Part shown: positions 1-10,820 of the stretch, piece by piece | Layout: each line of letters starts with the position of its first letter | Position numbering within the stretch: position 1 is the first letter of the stretch | Assembly (NCBI GenBank): GCA_963693285.1 | Contig: OY848922.1 | Coordinates: 8,234,923 to 8,298,922, forward strand | DNA: 64,000 nt | Source: Xestospongia muta | Taxonomy: Eukaryota > Porifera > Demospongiae > Haplosclerida > Petrosiidae | Direction: 5' to 3' | Program-made: the position numbers and the translations under genes | The notes under the pieces: generated by a model | The model's database searches: none | The model's input: only the letters and a program-made list of their open reading frames with translations | Told to the model about the DNA's origin: nothing

Positions 1-108
1 TACAAAAATGATTTATTTTTCAATAAAGGGCATAAATGAATATCTAATTATAATGATATAAACCATTGTTCAATTGAAGTGGTTTACAGTCCTTGATCCA
101 TTTTTTAA

Positions 109-531
109 TCAGTTCTCACAATATTCCTTGAAGCATCTGCCACATTCGAATTCTAAGAAAAAATTTTGTACTTTACAATCATTGATCAAGTCAATATATT
201 ATGATAATATAAACTTATATTTATAGAACAAACACTATGTATACATAAGACATTCAAGTTATACTAGATTATTACTAATACAACTGAATATAGTGGTAAT
301 TATAAATGATATAATTTACATAATAGTCAGCATACCTGAGTGGTTGGGGCTGTTTTTGGGACAAGGGCCATTATTAGCCAAACAATACCTGCGACACTGT
401 ACAAAATGAATATATGTCATATATCCTAAATTAAAGTATTGACTTACTTCAGTGTTTGCATCAACAGTCCAAACCACAAAGGTGAGATATATAGCGAGCA
501 CAATGTAAAGAAGCTGTATTGAGTACTTCAT
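109..531 (-). CDS. Secreted six-cysteine peptide, array gene 1
   Basis: Three exons on the minus strand: 531-448 (28 codons, signal peptide), 396-336, and 152-109 with the stop. Intron 1 is phase 0, right after the leader (MKYSIQLLYIVLA...WTVDANTE). Intron 2 is phase 1, between the third and fourth cysteines. The spliced product is 62 aa with six mature cysteines: C-x3-C-x6-C-x11-C-x2-C-x4-C. The third Cys is preceded by Gly-Pro and the protein ends FKEYCEN. An in-frame ATG at 549 would add six residues; 531 is chosen because it matches the other copies. An AATAAA on the minus strand at 17-12 is a plausible poly(A) signal. The function is unknown. The small size, signal peptide and paired cysteines suggest an extracellular disulfide-stabilised peptide (defence peptide, ligand or venom-like; not decided by sequence). 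Confidence 0.8.
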
Positions 532-3052
532 ACTTGTTATAGAACACAAATGTTAGAGATCAATTCAGTATAATGGAGTAATCACGTAGATAATGATTAG
601 GATTGACTCACAAGTTACTTTTATGATTGATGTGTACAAGGTGATATATCCCTTATTGTATAAAACAATGTTGACCTCATTGACCTCTGACATATATAGT
701 TTATTTACTGTGTAGTTAGATAGTATGTTGACATTGCTATATAGGAGGGTTCATTTTTAGTTGATGTGTTAAGTCCTTCATCATGTATGATAACATTGTT
801 CATATTGCTTTCAATTCTCAGTATAAGTATAGTTTCATTACTGTATTATTAAAGCATAAACAGTGTCAGTTAAGGAGAGCAACATTTATTTGAATATATA
901 CAAGATTATGAGGTCATATCAATAAATTCATGACCAATACACACAACACAGTTAGTTATATATAGTTAATTTATGTTTATATAATGTATATATGAATATA
1001 TTATGTAAATAATGTCTTTATAATGAGGATAATATGTATCTAGCATAAATAAATTAAATCTCTATTGTATCTATTAACTAATTTAGTATGCCAAAGAAAA
1101 TTAAAGTATTTATAATTGTTGAGTGTAACTATTATATGAGAGAACAAATTTTAAAGTTAATATAATCATGCATTAATTTTATTAGGATGATCAGTACTAA
1201 AGTTTTCTAAGAATATTGTATAATGTATGTATTTACAATAGATTAGTTACTCACTAATATTCATGTATATGTAGTATTATTAATTTAATTCCTTATTGAT
1301 TAACTAAAATGTACACATTCTTAATAAATAGATATACGACTATATTGAAGTATGGATCAGGAACTATAAAATATGTTTCTAAGTAAGGCACATCAATGTA
1401 ACTATATGATCCCTTTAAGATTAGTACATGAGATTGTGTAAGAATAAGAAGTGCATTTTGACAGTAAGTGTATACTACAAATTTAAAAATACGGAAGCAT
1501 ATCTTTAAAATGGAATGCAGTTAAAGAAATAGCAGCAAATCATTTACCAATGACTAGTTTAGTATATTAACTATAAGCATTAAACACTGGCTAATTTCAA
1601 GAAGATTCTGTTGATTTTCCTTTGCATCAAGCTTGATTCTTTGTCTTGTTCATATTTTTAAATTGAGAAGACTGGTGTTAATTGATGAAATTAAAGCTAT
1701 GTTACTGAATGTTATGTTAGAATGAAGTGTCAATGAAGGAAGACAATGTATTCACTGTATCATCAATGTTTACACATCAAATATGAACAGTGAGAAAGAA
1801 AATCATAGTGAAGTAAACACAGGTGTCATATTAGGATGACAGTATCCATTAAATATATACATTTGTCTAATATCACAGACAATTAAATGAAGTGTATATA
1901 TATAATAACCTTGTTCATAATTACACAATTTTATTAAAAAGGAAATGGCAGTTGCAGTTGTAAAGAACAAAATGATTTGTAATATGAAGTTACTCTCCCT
2001 CTGCACTTACCAGGGCTGCATAATTCAAAATTATATACTTTAAACTACAGTAGCACTCTGTTATAACTCACTAATGATTTATTTTAATATTAATTTATTA
2101 TTTCAGTAGAAACTAAAGATCTCTTATAGAAGAAGTGCTTACAGTAGTAGTATACAAGTGACAATAATGGACATCTTGAGACTTAAGAGTTAACTTTGTA
2201 ATAACATGACACTATTTAACTCAGTCCCTATAGCTATTGGAGACAGATGTCATAGTAGCAGTCAAGCAATGTCACTAGTAACCACTCTACCATATAGAAT
2301 CTCAGACTATATATGAAGTGTCTTGATACTCATTGAAGAAGATAGTGAAGACAATAGTGAGTCATGTACTGTATCATGATATATCCACTTAAGATATGTA
2401 TTGGAACTTTAAACAAAATGTAGTACGTGTCAATTGATGAATTAAAGCTATATTGTGTAATGTAATGTTAGAATGAAGTGTTAATGAAGAAAGTCAATGT
2501 AAACACTGTACCATGGTGTTAACACATTTTTTCAAGAAATAATTATAATAGAATAAACACATGCATCATATTAAGATGGCAATATCTATTAAAATATGAC
2601 TTATGTCACAGAAACCATGTCGTTTAAATGAAATAGATATACCACAATTAGTTGTAATCAATATCTATAAAGATACGTTCTGTTAATATGGGAAATACAA
2701 CATAATCTTTACTGTTATATAAGCATTGGCAGACCAAGACAACTAAGAAATATAGCAAGCATTATAAAAGTAAGCAATGATACTTCATTTCTAGGATTTG
2801 TGAATATCATATTCATAGCTAACAGTCCAAAGGTGATTGTTCATTAAATACTGGTCCTGTAGTTATTATAGGTCAGTTTGAGCGATATATATATATATAT
2901 ATATATATATAGTTTTATAAGTACATATAGTTTAATGAGCATTATTACAAAAATGATTTATTTTTCAATAAAGGGCATAAATGAATATCTAATTATAATT
3001 ATATAAACCATTGTTCAACTGAAGTGGTTTACAGTCCTTGATCCATTTTTTA
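532..3052. other. Array intergenic spacer
   Basis: This AT-rich spacer separates genes 1 and 2. The first ~180 bases upstream of gene 1 are a block repeated upstream of most array genes, including the string ACAAGGTGATATATCC. Further out are partial copies of a second repeated block (around 1700-1900 and 2455-2640) related to the foldback repeats near 7.3 and 11.5 kb. A (TA)n tract lies near 2888-2911. From 2946 the sequence repeats that of position 1 onward, so the duplication unit is about 2.945 kb. I see no supported coding exon here. Confidence 0.6.
672..686. promoter_or_regulatory. DR3-type AGGTCA direct repeat upstream of gene 1
   Basis: On the minus strand this reads AGGTCA-ATG-AGGTCA, a perfect direct repeat of the nuclear-receptor half-site with a 3-nt spacer. 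It lies about 140 nt upstream of the gene 1 start. The same element occurs upstream of copy 7 (8583-8597), with degenerate versions elsewhere in the array. A regulatory role is inference only. Confidence 0.3.
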
Positions 3053-3475
3053 TCAGATCTCACAATATTCCCTGAAGCATCTGCCACATTGGAATTCTAA
3101 GAAAATATTTTGTACTTTATAATGATTGATCAAGCCAATACATTATGATAATGTAAACTTATATTTATAGGACAAACACTTTGTATATATAAGACATCCA
3201 AGTTATACTAGATTATTACTAATACAACTGAATATAGTGGTAATTATAAATGATTTAATTTGCAAAATAGTCAGCATACCTGCGTAGTTGGGGCTGCTTT
3301 TGGGACAAGGGCCATTTTTAGCCCAGCAATACCTGCGACACTGTATAAAATGAATATATGTCATATATCCTAAATTAAATTATTGACTTACTGCAGTGTT
3401 TGCATCAACAGTGCACACCACAAATGTGAGATATATAACAAGCACAATATAAAGAATCTGTATTGAGTACTTCAT
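3053..3475 (-). CDS. Secreted six-cysteine peptide, array gene 2
   Basis: Three exons: 3475-3392, 3340-3280 and 3096-3053, with the same sizes (84, 61, 44 nt) and phases (0, 1) as gene 1. The predicted 62-aa product has six mature cysteines in the gene 1 framework (CRRYC, GPC, CGRC, EYC). The leader carries an extra Cys near its end (VVCTVDA where gene 1 has VVWTVDA), which is unusual for the family. Gene 1 and gene 2 start codons are 2944 nt apart, so they are a recent tandem duplicate pair. Most differences are scattered substitutions, several in the mature part. Function unknown. Confidence 0.8.
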
Positions 3476-4816
3476 ACTTGAGAACACAAGTGTTAGAGAT
3501 CAATTCAGTATAATGGAGTAATCACGTAGATAATGATTAGGATTGACTCACAAGTTACTTTTATGATTGATGTGTACAAGGTGACATATCCCTTATTATA
3601 TAAAACAATGTTGACTTCATTGCTCTCTGACATATATAGTTTCTTTACTGTGTAGTTAGATAGTATGTTGACATTGCTATATAGGAGGGTTCATTTTTAG
3701 TTGATGTGATATATATATCCCTCATCATATATGATAACATTGTTCACATTGCTCTCAATTCTCGGTATAATTATAGTTTCATTACTGTATAATTAAAGTA
3801 TAAACAGTGTCAGTCAAGGAGAGCAACATTTATTTGAATATATACAATGTTATGAGGTCATATCAATAAATTCATGACCAATACACACAACACAGTTAGT
3901 TATATATAGTTAATTTATATATATACATATATTATGTATATATTATATAAAAATGTCTTCATAATGAGGATTGCAAGCATCTAGTATTAATAAAATAAAT
4001 CATTTTGTTTTTCTATTAACTAATTTAGTATAGCTAAAGAAAATTAAAGTATATATAATTGTTGAGTGTAACTATTATAAAAGAGAACAAATTTTAAAGT
4101 TAATATAATCATGCATTAATTTTATTAGTATGATCAGTACTAAAATGTAACTATATGATCTTTTATGAATATTGTATAATGTATGCATTTATAATAGATT
4201 AGTTACTCAGTAACATTCATGTACATATATATATGTAGTATTATTAACTTCATTTCTCATTGATTAACTAAAATGTACACATTTTTAATAAATAGATATA
4301 CCACTATATTGAAGTATGGATCAGGAACTATAAAATATGTTTCTAAGTAAGGCACATCAATGTAACTATATGATCTTTTAAAGTGTCAATGAAGGAAGAC
4401 AACATATTCACTGTATCATCAATGTTTACACATCAAATATGAACAGTGAGAAAGAAAATCATAGTGAAGTAAACACAGATGTCATATTAGGATGACAGTA
4501 TCCATTAAATATACACATTTGCCTAATATCACAGACAATTAATGAAGTATATATGTACAATAAACCTTGTTTTCTTAAAAAGCCTCTGTATAAAGATCAT
4601 TAGATACAAGTAACTACACTAGAAAAGCAGAATGTAACAATAGTACATTGATATTGTACCAGTTATATGTCAACGTTAGTTTATTTCTAGTTCTATAATT
4701 ACATACAGTTTATTGCAAAAAATTATTTTTCAAAAAAGGGCTTAAATGAATATATACTTTAATATAAATCCATCATTGTTCCACTCAAGTGGTTTTTATT
4801 TGCTTGATCCAATTTG

Positions 4817-5353
4817 TTAGTCCCATAAATCTCGATCAATTGACCAAATAGGCCCCTTAGGTTTAGGCAATTTTGGCGGTGGTGGAGTACAATATTTCTC
4901 TTCACATCGATCACATGCTAAAATATACAAAAAATTGCATTAAAAAACTGCATGTTATAAATGATTGACCAAGTCAATACATTATGATAATATTAACTTA
5001 TATTTATAGAACAAACACTATGTTTATATAAGACATTCAACTTAAAGTACATTATTACAATACAATATAGTGACAATTTAAAATGAAAAGAAATTATTTT
5101 ATACAGAAGTCAGCTGACCATCGACATCAAAATTTGAAACTTTGCAAGGACCAGATCCTCTAAAACACTTTTGTCTGCACTACAATGATTGATAAAGTGA
5201 AGATAGATTGTTTTTATTATAAAGGATTAAATTATAGTATTGACTTACTGATCCCCAGTTTAGATCAACATAGCATGCCACAAAGCTGACGTATATAGCA
5301 AGCACAATGAAAAGAAGCTGCAATGAGTACTTTATTTTTGTTACAAGGCACAT
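4817..5353 (-). CDS. Secreted six-cysteine peptide with Pro-rich tail, array gene 3
   Basis: Three exons: 5353-5249, 5179-5119 and 4917-4817; predicted 88 aa. The ATG used by the other copies is ATA here, at the codon before KYSLQLL. The reading frame opens at an upstream ATG at 5353 that adds MCLVTK, equivalent to the optional upstream ATG of gene 1. The hydrophobic leader is kept. The mature region has C-x3-C-x6-C-x9-C-x2-C-x4-C. After the last Cys a longer third exon adds a proline/lysine-rich tail (TPPPPKLPKPKGP...) ending in WD. The intron 2 donor is GTCAGC, weaker than the GTATGC of other copies but at the aligned position. The long tail marks a subfamily; a frameshifted relative lies at 10115-10485. 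Confidence 0.68.
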
Positions 5354-6171
5354 TGCTTAGAGATTGATTCAGTATATACACTAATCACAATAATTTAGAT
5401 TTATCATTGGTTTCTCTTAATATAGTTGATGCATACAAGGTAGTATATCCTCCATTATGTATCATAACATTGACAAAAAGACTGATTAAATATGAGATAG
5501 AATATTCATAATATACTGACAACTGCATGTATGAAACTATGTGAATATTGTCGGTGACATATGGATCATTGAGATAAGTAGAATGTGTATTTATAAGAAA
5601 TAAATCATTCATGTATTTGCTAGTTAATTTAATATTGAATGTCAAGAAAAGATCATTGAATATACAAAATTGAGTGTGACTAAAAGAAAGAATGACTTTA
5701 AAATTAATATAATCATGTGTTATTGTAAAAATGTAAAATACTAAAGATCCTTTTACATAACACAACTAATAGTGTATAATATACATAGATTAGTTACTCA
5801 TTAATATTCAATTACACATATAATTATGTAACATTATTAATTTCTTATTGATAATCTAAAATGCACACATTTCAAATAAATAAATATTACTATTGAAATA
5901 ATGGATCAGAAAAACACTAAATATATTGTTAATTGTGACATATGCACATACAATAATATGATCTTAGAATTGCCATATAGAGTATTTATTAGTACACAAT
6001 ACAATTGTATTATTTTTGTGTGATATTATAAGGAATTATATGTATAGATCTGTACATGTTCATCATGTTAATAAGAACTAAACCCAATTGATGAACTTAT
6101 TGTGTGACTATAACTAGTTTATTAGTATCAACAATATAAATACTGCTATCACAATATAAGTATTGGCTTAC
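5354..6171. other. Array spacer, no supported gene
   Basis: AT-rich spacer between gene 3 and an orphan leader exon. A 126-codon minus-strand open frame at 5385-5765 has no recognisable motif, biased AT-rich composition and no counterpart in other array units, so I treat it as chance. Exons 2 and 3 expected downstream of the orphan leader exon are not found here. Confidence 0.5.
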
Positions 6172-6255
6172 TGCAGTCCTTGCAGAAACAATCCATGCCA
6201 CAAAGTTGAGATATATAGCAAACACAATGTAAAGAAGCTGTATTAAATACTTCAT
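6172..6255 (-). pseudogene. Orphan signal-peptide exon (exon 1 only)
   Basis: An intact 84-nt leader exon beginning at ATG 6255 (MKYLIQLLYIVFAIYLNF...) and ending in a good GTAAGC donor at 6171. No exon 2 or 3 of the family lies at the usual distance downstream. The next family exons on this strand belong to gene 3. It is either a gene remnant or an alternative first exon for gene 3; its phase (0) would allow splicing to exon 2 at 5179. Confidence 0.6.
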
Positions 6256-6622
6256 TTTGTTACAGAAAACAAGTGTTATAGAACAGTTAGTAATAATGGA
6301 ACAATCTTGTAGATAATGTTTTGGATTTATCGTCAGTTCCTTTATATAATTGATGCATACAAGGTGGTATATCCTCCATTATGTATTATGTATAATAATG
6401 TTGATCAGATTGCTGCATATTTCTTGTTTCATAAATGTATACAGTTTAAATCATATCATTGATATAAAATGACTTCTTTTTCAACAAAGGGCATAAATGA
6501 ATATGTAATTATAACCAAAATGATTTTACAAAAGGGCTCAAAGCAATTTGTAATTATAACAATGTAAATACAATCATTGTTCCACTTGGATGCTTGATTC
6601 AACTTGTTACCTCATGGTAAGG

Positions 6623-7066
6623 TTATGGACAATGACTATCCCAGCATGTTTCACATTCTAAAATATAATAAATGGTTTATATTCAAATAACTATATTTAA
6701 TACAGTGTTAATTCATTATGATATATAAACTTGTACATTTTTAAAAACAAACACTAAATAACCACAAACCAATTTATACAAAATTATTGAGATACAATTG
6801 AGTACAATAAATTATTTTTCAAAACAATTACACACCTGTGCTTCGATAGCGATCTCCTAGTCGACAAGGACCACGATGTGGATACTGACCACCATTTTCA
6901 TAGCAATAGAATAGACACTATAAATAATGATAAAGACATAAAGAAAGACAGGTCACATAGAATAAATTAAGATTTCGCTTACATCAGCTTGTGCATCAAC
7001 AGTCCACACCACAAAGGTGAGATATATAGCAAGCACAATGTAAAGAAGCTGTATTGAGTACTTCAT
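6623..7066 (-). CDS. Secreted six-cysteine peptide, long-loop type, array gene 5
   Basis: Exons 7066-6983, 6917-6836 and 6657-6623; predicted 66 aa. The leader is almost identical to gene 1 (ends VVWTVDAQAD). The mature part differs strongly: C-x3-C-x12-C-x10-C-x2-C-x4-C, with exon 2 enlarged to 82 nt (CLFYC...HRGPC) and exon 3 short (CETCWDSHCP). The Gly-Pro before Cys3 and the CxxC-x4-C ending are kept. Intron 1 is phase 0 and intron 2 is phase 1 with a GTGTGT donor. It is a close paralogue of the gene at 10821-11262. Conserved leader with a divergent mature chain is the pattern seen in secreted defence or venom-like peptides; no function is assigned. Confidence 0.78.
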
Positions 7067-7296
7067 TTTTGTTAAAGAACTCAAGAATTAGAGATCAATT
7101 CAGTATAATAGACCAATCTCGTAAAAATGATTTCGATTTATTGTCAGTTTCTTTTTATAATTGATGCATATAAGGTGCTATATCCTGTAATACGTATTAT
7201 GTATAATAATATTGACCATGTTGCTCTCTGACATGTATAGTTTCATTACTGTATAGTTAGTCAGCTTAGAATGAAATACAGTGTCAGTTAAGGATA

Positions 7297-7540
7297 TAGT
7301 GGTGATACAGTGTATACAATAACTTCCTTCATTCATACTTCATTCTAACATTACATTTAATGGATACTTAAACTATAACTGTTTCATTGTTATTAACAAT
7401 GTGTAAACAATGTGTTTAATTACTATTAACAGTGTGTAAACAATGTGTAAACAATGTGTAAACACTGGTGATCAGTTATAGTTTAAGTATCCATTAAATG
7501 TAATGTTAGAATAGTGTCAATGAAGGAAGTCAACACTGTA
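7297..7540. repeat. Long inverted repeat (foldback) in array spacer
   Basis: Positions 7342-7381 and 7473-7512 are a perfect 40-nt inverted repeat. Pairing continues imperfectly outward to about 7297 and 7540. The loop of about 90 nt holds iterated ACAATGTGTAA units. One arm matches a block (AATGTTAGAATGAAGTGTC...) that recurs as single copies in most spacers of the array, so the foldback arose by inverted duplication of that block. Confidence 0.75.
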
Positions 7541-7919
7541 TCTTCAATGTTAATACATCAAATATGTACGGTAGGAAAGAAAAATCATAGTGAAGTAAAC
7601 ACACATATCATATTAGGATGGTAGTATCCATTAAATATATACATTTATCTAATATCACAGACAATTAAATGAAGTGTATATGTATAATACTTCTTGTTTT
7701 CTTAGAAAGCCTTATATTAGATACAAGTAACTACACTAGAAAAGCAAATTGTAACAGAACTACATTTATATACTTCAAGCAACCAACTACACCTAGATAT
7801 GGGCAGTTGTGGTGTTTATACAAGACATCCAACATTAACTTATACTAGATTATTACAATACAATTGAGTATAGTCACAATCTAAAACAAACAAAAAAATT
7901 TACACAGAAGTAAACTGTC

Positions 7920-7980
7920 CTTTCATGTCATCATTTGAAACTTTGCAGAGACTAGATCTTCTAAAACACTATTGTCTACA
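7920..7980 (-). pseudogene. Orphan exon 2 with in-frame stop
   Basis: Aligned with exon 2 of gene 3 (TGTAGACAA...TGCAAAGTTTCAAAT), but the fourth codon is TAG. The leader exon is missing and no exon 3 follows. Two other orphan exons (12144-12209, 13880-13933) carry the same TAG, so they descend from one broken ancestor. Confidence 0.65.
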
Positions 7981-8143
7981 CTACAGTCATTGATAAAGCG
8001 AAGACAGGCCATTAGATCAAAGAGTATCATTACAAAAAAGGATTTATTTTTCAATAAAGTGCACAAATGAATATGTAATTATAACAATATAAACCATCGT
8101 TCAATTCAAGTGAATAACAGTGCTCGATTCACTTTGTTACGTA

Positions 8144-8442
8144 TCATCGCCCAGAATATATCATGTGGCATCTGTCACATTCGAACTCTAAGAAACTGAG
8201 TATAGTGGTAATTATAAATGATTTAATTTACATAATAGTCAGCATACTTGAGTAGTTGGAGCTGTTTGGGTCGCAAGCACCATATTTAGCCTTACAAAGA
8301 CTGTAAAACTGTATATAATGAATATATGTCATATATCCTAACTTAAATATTGACTTACATCAGCTTGTGCATCAATACTCCACACCACAAAAGTGAGTTA
8401 TATAGCAAGCACAATGTAAAGAAGCTGTATTAAATACTTCAT
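8144..8442 (-). pseudogene. Broken array copy 7
   Basis: The leader exon starts at ATG 8442 but reads ...LAI then TAA where other copies have LAIY, so the signal peptide is cut short. Exon 2 lies near 8309-8250 and exon 3 at 8187-8144. The positions of Cys1 and Cys6 are both lost (an F/Y-type start of exon 2; CHMIYS at the end), the same pair missing in the intact copy at 8842-9283. Splice sites are otherwise recognisable. Confidence 0.65.
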
Positions 8443-8582
8443 ACTTGTTATAGAACACAAGTGGTAGAGATCAATTCAGTATAATGGAACAATCACGTAG
8501 ATAATGATTAGGATTGACTCACAAGTTACTTTTATAATTGATATGTACAAGGTGATATATCCTTTATTGTATAAAACAATGT

Positions 8583-8597
8583 TGACCTCATTGACCT
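8583..8597. promoter_or_regulatory. DR3-type AGGTCA direct repeat upstream of copy 7
   Basis: Same element as at 672-686, about 140 nt upstream of the broken copy 7 start: AGGTCA-ATG-AGGTCA on the minus strand. Upstream of gene 8 the corresponding site (near 9419-9433) has one mutated half. Confidence 0.28.
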
Positions 8598-8841
8598 CTG
8601 ACACATATAGTTTCTTTACTGTGTAGTTGAATTAGAATTGCTAGCAATACTCTTATAGTTGATGTGTTATATCTTTCATCATATATGATAACATTGTTCA
8701 CATTGCTCTCAATTCTCAGTATAATTATAGTTTCATGACTGTATAATTAAAGCATAAACAGTGTCAGTCAAGGAGATCAGCATTTATTTAAATATATACA
8801 AGATTATAAGGTCATATCAATAAATTCATGACCAATATGTA

Positions 8842-9283
8842 TCACCACCCAGAATATTTCCAGTGGCATCTGCCACATTCAAACTCTAAGAAAATATAAG
8901 AAAATATTTTGTACATTATTTATATTTGATGATTGATCAAGTCAATACATCATGATAATGTAAGCTTATATTTATGGAACAAACACTGTATATATAAGAC
9001 ATCCAAGTTATACTAGATTATTACTAATACAACTGAGTATTAGTGGTAATTATGAAATGAATTAATTTACAAATAGTCAGCATACCTGAGTAGCTGTTTG
9101 GGTGACAAGGGCCATTTTTAGCCACACAATACCTCCGAAACTGCATGCATAACAGGGAAGATATGTCATATATCCTAACTTAAATATTGCATGACTTACT
9201 GAAGTCTCTGCATCAACACTCCACACCATAAAGGTGAGATATATAGTAAGCACAATATAAAGAATCTGTATTGAATACTTCAT
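8842..9283 (-). CDS. Secreted four-cysteine variant peptide, array gene 8
   Basis: Exons 9283-9200, 9140-9086 and 8885-8842; predicted 60 aa with an intact frame. The leader is typical (MKYSIQILYIVLTIYLTF). Exon 2 begins FRRYC instead of CRRYC and exon 3 ends CHWKYSGW instead of CFKEYC.., so the first and sixth cysteines of the framework are both gone while the middle four remain (YC, GPC, CGRC). Loss of exactly one outer pair suggests Cys1 and Cys6 are bonded in the six-Cys copies. It is possibly still functional as a two-disulfide peptide, or an early pseudogene. Confidence 0.65.
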
Positions 9284-9461
9284 ACTTGAGAACACAAGTA
9301 TTAGAGATCAATTCAGTATAATGGAACAATCACTTAGATAATGATTAGGATTGATTTGTAAATTTCTTTTATAATTGATATGTACAAGGTGATATATCTT
9401 TTATTATATAAAACAATGTTGACTTCATTGACCTCTGACACATATAATTTCTTTACTGTGT

Positions 9462-10003
9462 AGCCTCGTAGCTAAGCGTTAGAGTAGAACGCCTGGTGAT
9501 TACTGCTTGCGCATGCGCGTAATTATTGAAGTAATTATGATGTCAATATATTATATTGACATCATAATTACTACATTTTCAATTAAATGACGAATCGATG
9601 GGCTGGGTTTATAATGATGACGTTTCATTCACTACACGAGTTTAAGCATGGTTAGTCGAGTTTGTCGGTTATGCAGTGATTTAGTGGAAGTCAAAAGAGC
9701 AACAAACTTGCTTAGTGCTGTTGGGATGCAAACAACTATGTTTCTCGAATAACTTCTTTGCTTGATGTCATCGTTTCGAGAGATTATGGTCTCTCTCTAT
9801 ATATATATATTTGTATTAAATGCAAACTTCGAATTGTGTTTCTAAAGAAATCTCTTGCAGACTTAGAGGCATTCAAACAGCTGGTTCCTAGCTTCTTTAG
9901 AGCTTACAGTAGACCAGCAGAAAAGTTTGTATCAGTACTACAAGTAGCCATCACAATTAACCCTTTGACGCACACGGATGCAAAATTGCATCCACCCAGG
10001 TAG
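9462..10003 (+). mobile_element. Foreign insert carrying a frameshifted zinc-binding-type ORF
   Basis: This segment interrupts the array repeat pattern, which resumes at about 10004. It starts with a tRNA-like stretch (GTAGCTAAGCGTTAGAG), followed by a perfect hairpin at 9531-9571 (20-nt arms, 1-nt loop). An ORF begins at ATG 9648 (MVSRVCRLCSDLVEVKRATN...) and stops at 9750. The frame continues one base out as ITSLLDVIVSRDYGL...CIKCKLRIVFLKKSLADLEAF to 10003. CxxC near the start and CxxC about 55 residues later resemble a ZAD-like zinc-binding domain; this is tentative. It is probably a degraded transposed gene fragment. Near its end lies the palindrome GGATGCAAAATTGCATCC. Confidence 0.4.
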
Positions 10004-10114
10004 TTTATTACAAAAAAAATTATTTTTCAAAAAAGGGCTTAAATGAATATATACTTTAATATAAATTCATCATTGTTCCATTTGAGTTGTTTTTTATTGC
10101 TAGATCCAATTTTG

Positions 10115-10485
10115 TTAGTCCCATGTATCCTCATCTATTGACCAAATAGGCCCCTTAGGTTTGAGCAATGGTGGCGGTGGTGGTGGAGTACAATATTTCT
10201 CTTCACATCGATCACATGCTAAAATATACAAAAAAATTGCATTCAAAAACTGCATGTTATAAATGATTGACCAAGTCAATACATTATGATAATATTAACT
10301 TATATTTATAGAACAAACACTATGTTTATATAAGACATCCAACTTAAAATACATTATTACAATACAATTAAGTATAGTGACAATTTAAAATGAAAAGAAA
10401 TTATTTTATACAGAAGTCAGCTGACCATCGACATCAAAATTTGAAACTTTGCAAGGACCAGATCCTTTAAAACACTTTGTCTGCA
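10115..10485 (-). pseudogene. Frameshifted relative of gene 3 lacking exon 1
   Basis: Exon 3 (10218-10115) is intact and encodes CDRCEEKYCTPPPPPP followed by the same Pro/Lys-rich tail as gene 3, ending in WD. Exon 2 (about 10485-10425) has lost one A in an A-run (CAAAGTG for CAAAAGTG), which shifts the frame. The leader exon is deleted: intron 1 runs directly into sequence that in the 5-6 kb unit lies upstream of the orphan leader exon. Confidence 0.7.
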
Positions 10486-10820
10486 CTACAATGATTGATA
10501 AAGTGAAGACAGATAGTTTTTATTACAAAGAATTAAATTATACTTAGTTTCTTTGTATAATTGTTGCATACAAGGTGGTGTATCCTCCATTATGTATTAT
10601 GTATAATATTGATCAGATTGGTCCATATTTCTTGTTTCAAAATGTATTCAGTTTAAATCATATCACTGATATAAAATGACTTCTTTTTCAACAAAGGGCA
10701 TAAATGAATATGTAATTATAACCAAAATGATTTTACAAAAGGGTTTAAAACAATATGTAATGTAAATACAATCATTGTTCCACTTGGATGCTTGATTCAA
10801 CTTGTTACCTCATGGTAAGG

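Noticed and set aside
1803..2006. 67-codon minus-strand open frame in the array spacer
   Set aside because: No signal peptide in the right context, no family motif, and the homologous spacer of the next unit does not keep the frame.
5385..5765. 126-codon minus-strand open frame
   Set aside because: AT-driven composition, no motif, not conserved in other array units.
9462..9520. A tRNA gene
   Set aside because: An A-box-like string is present but no acceptor stem or B-box at proper spacing; at most a tRNA-derived repeat fragment.
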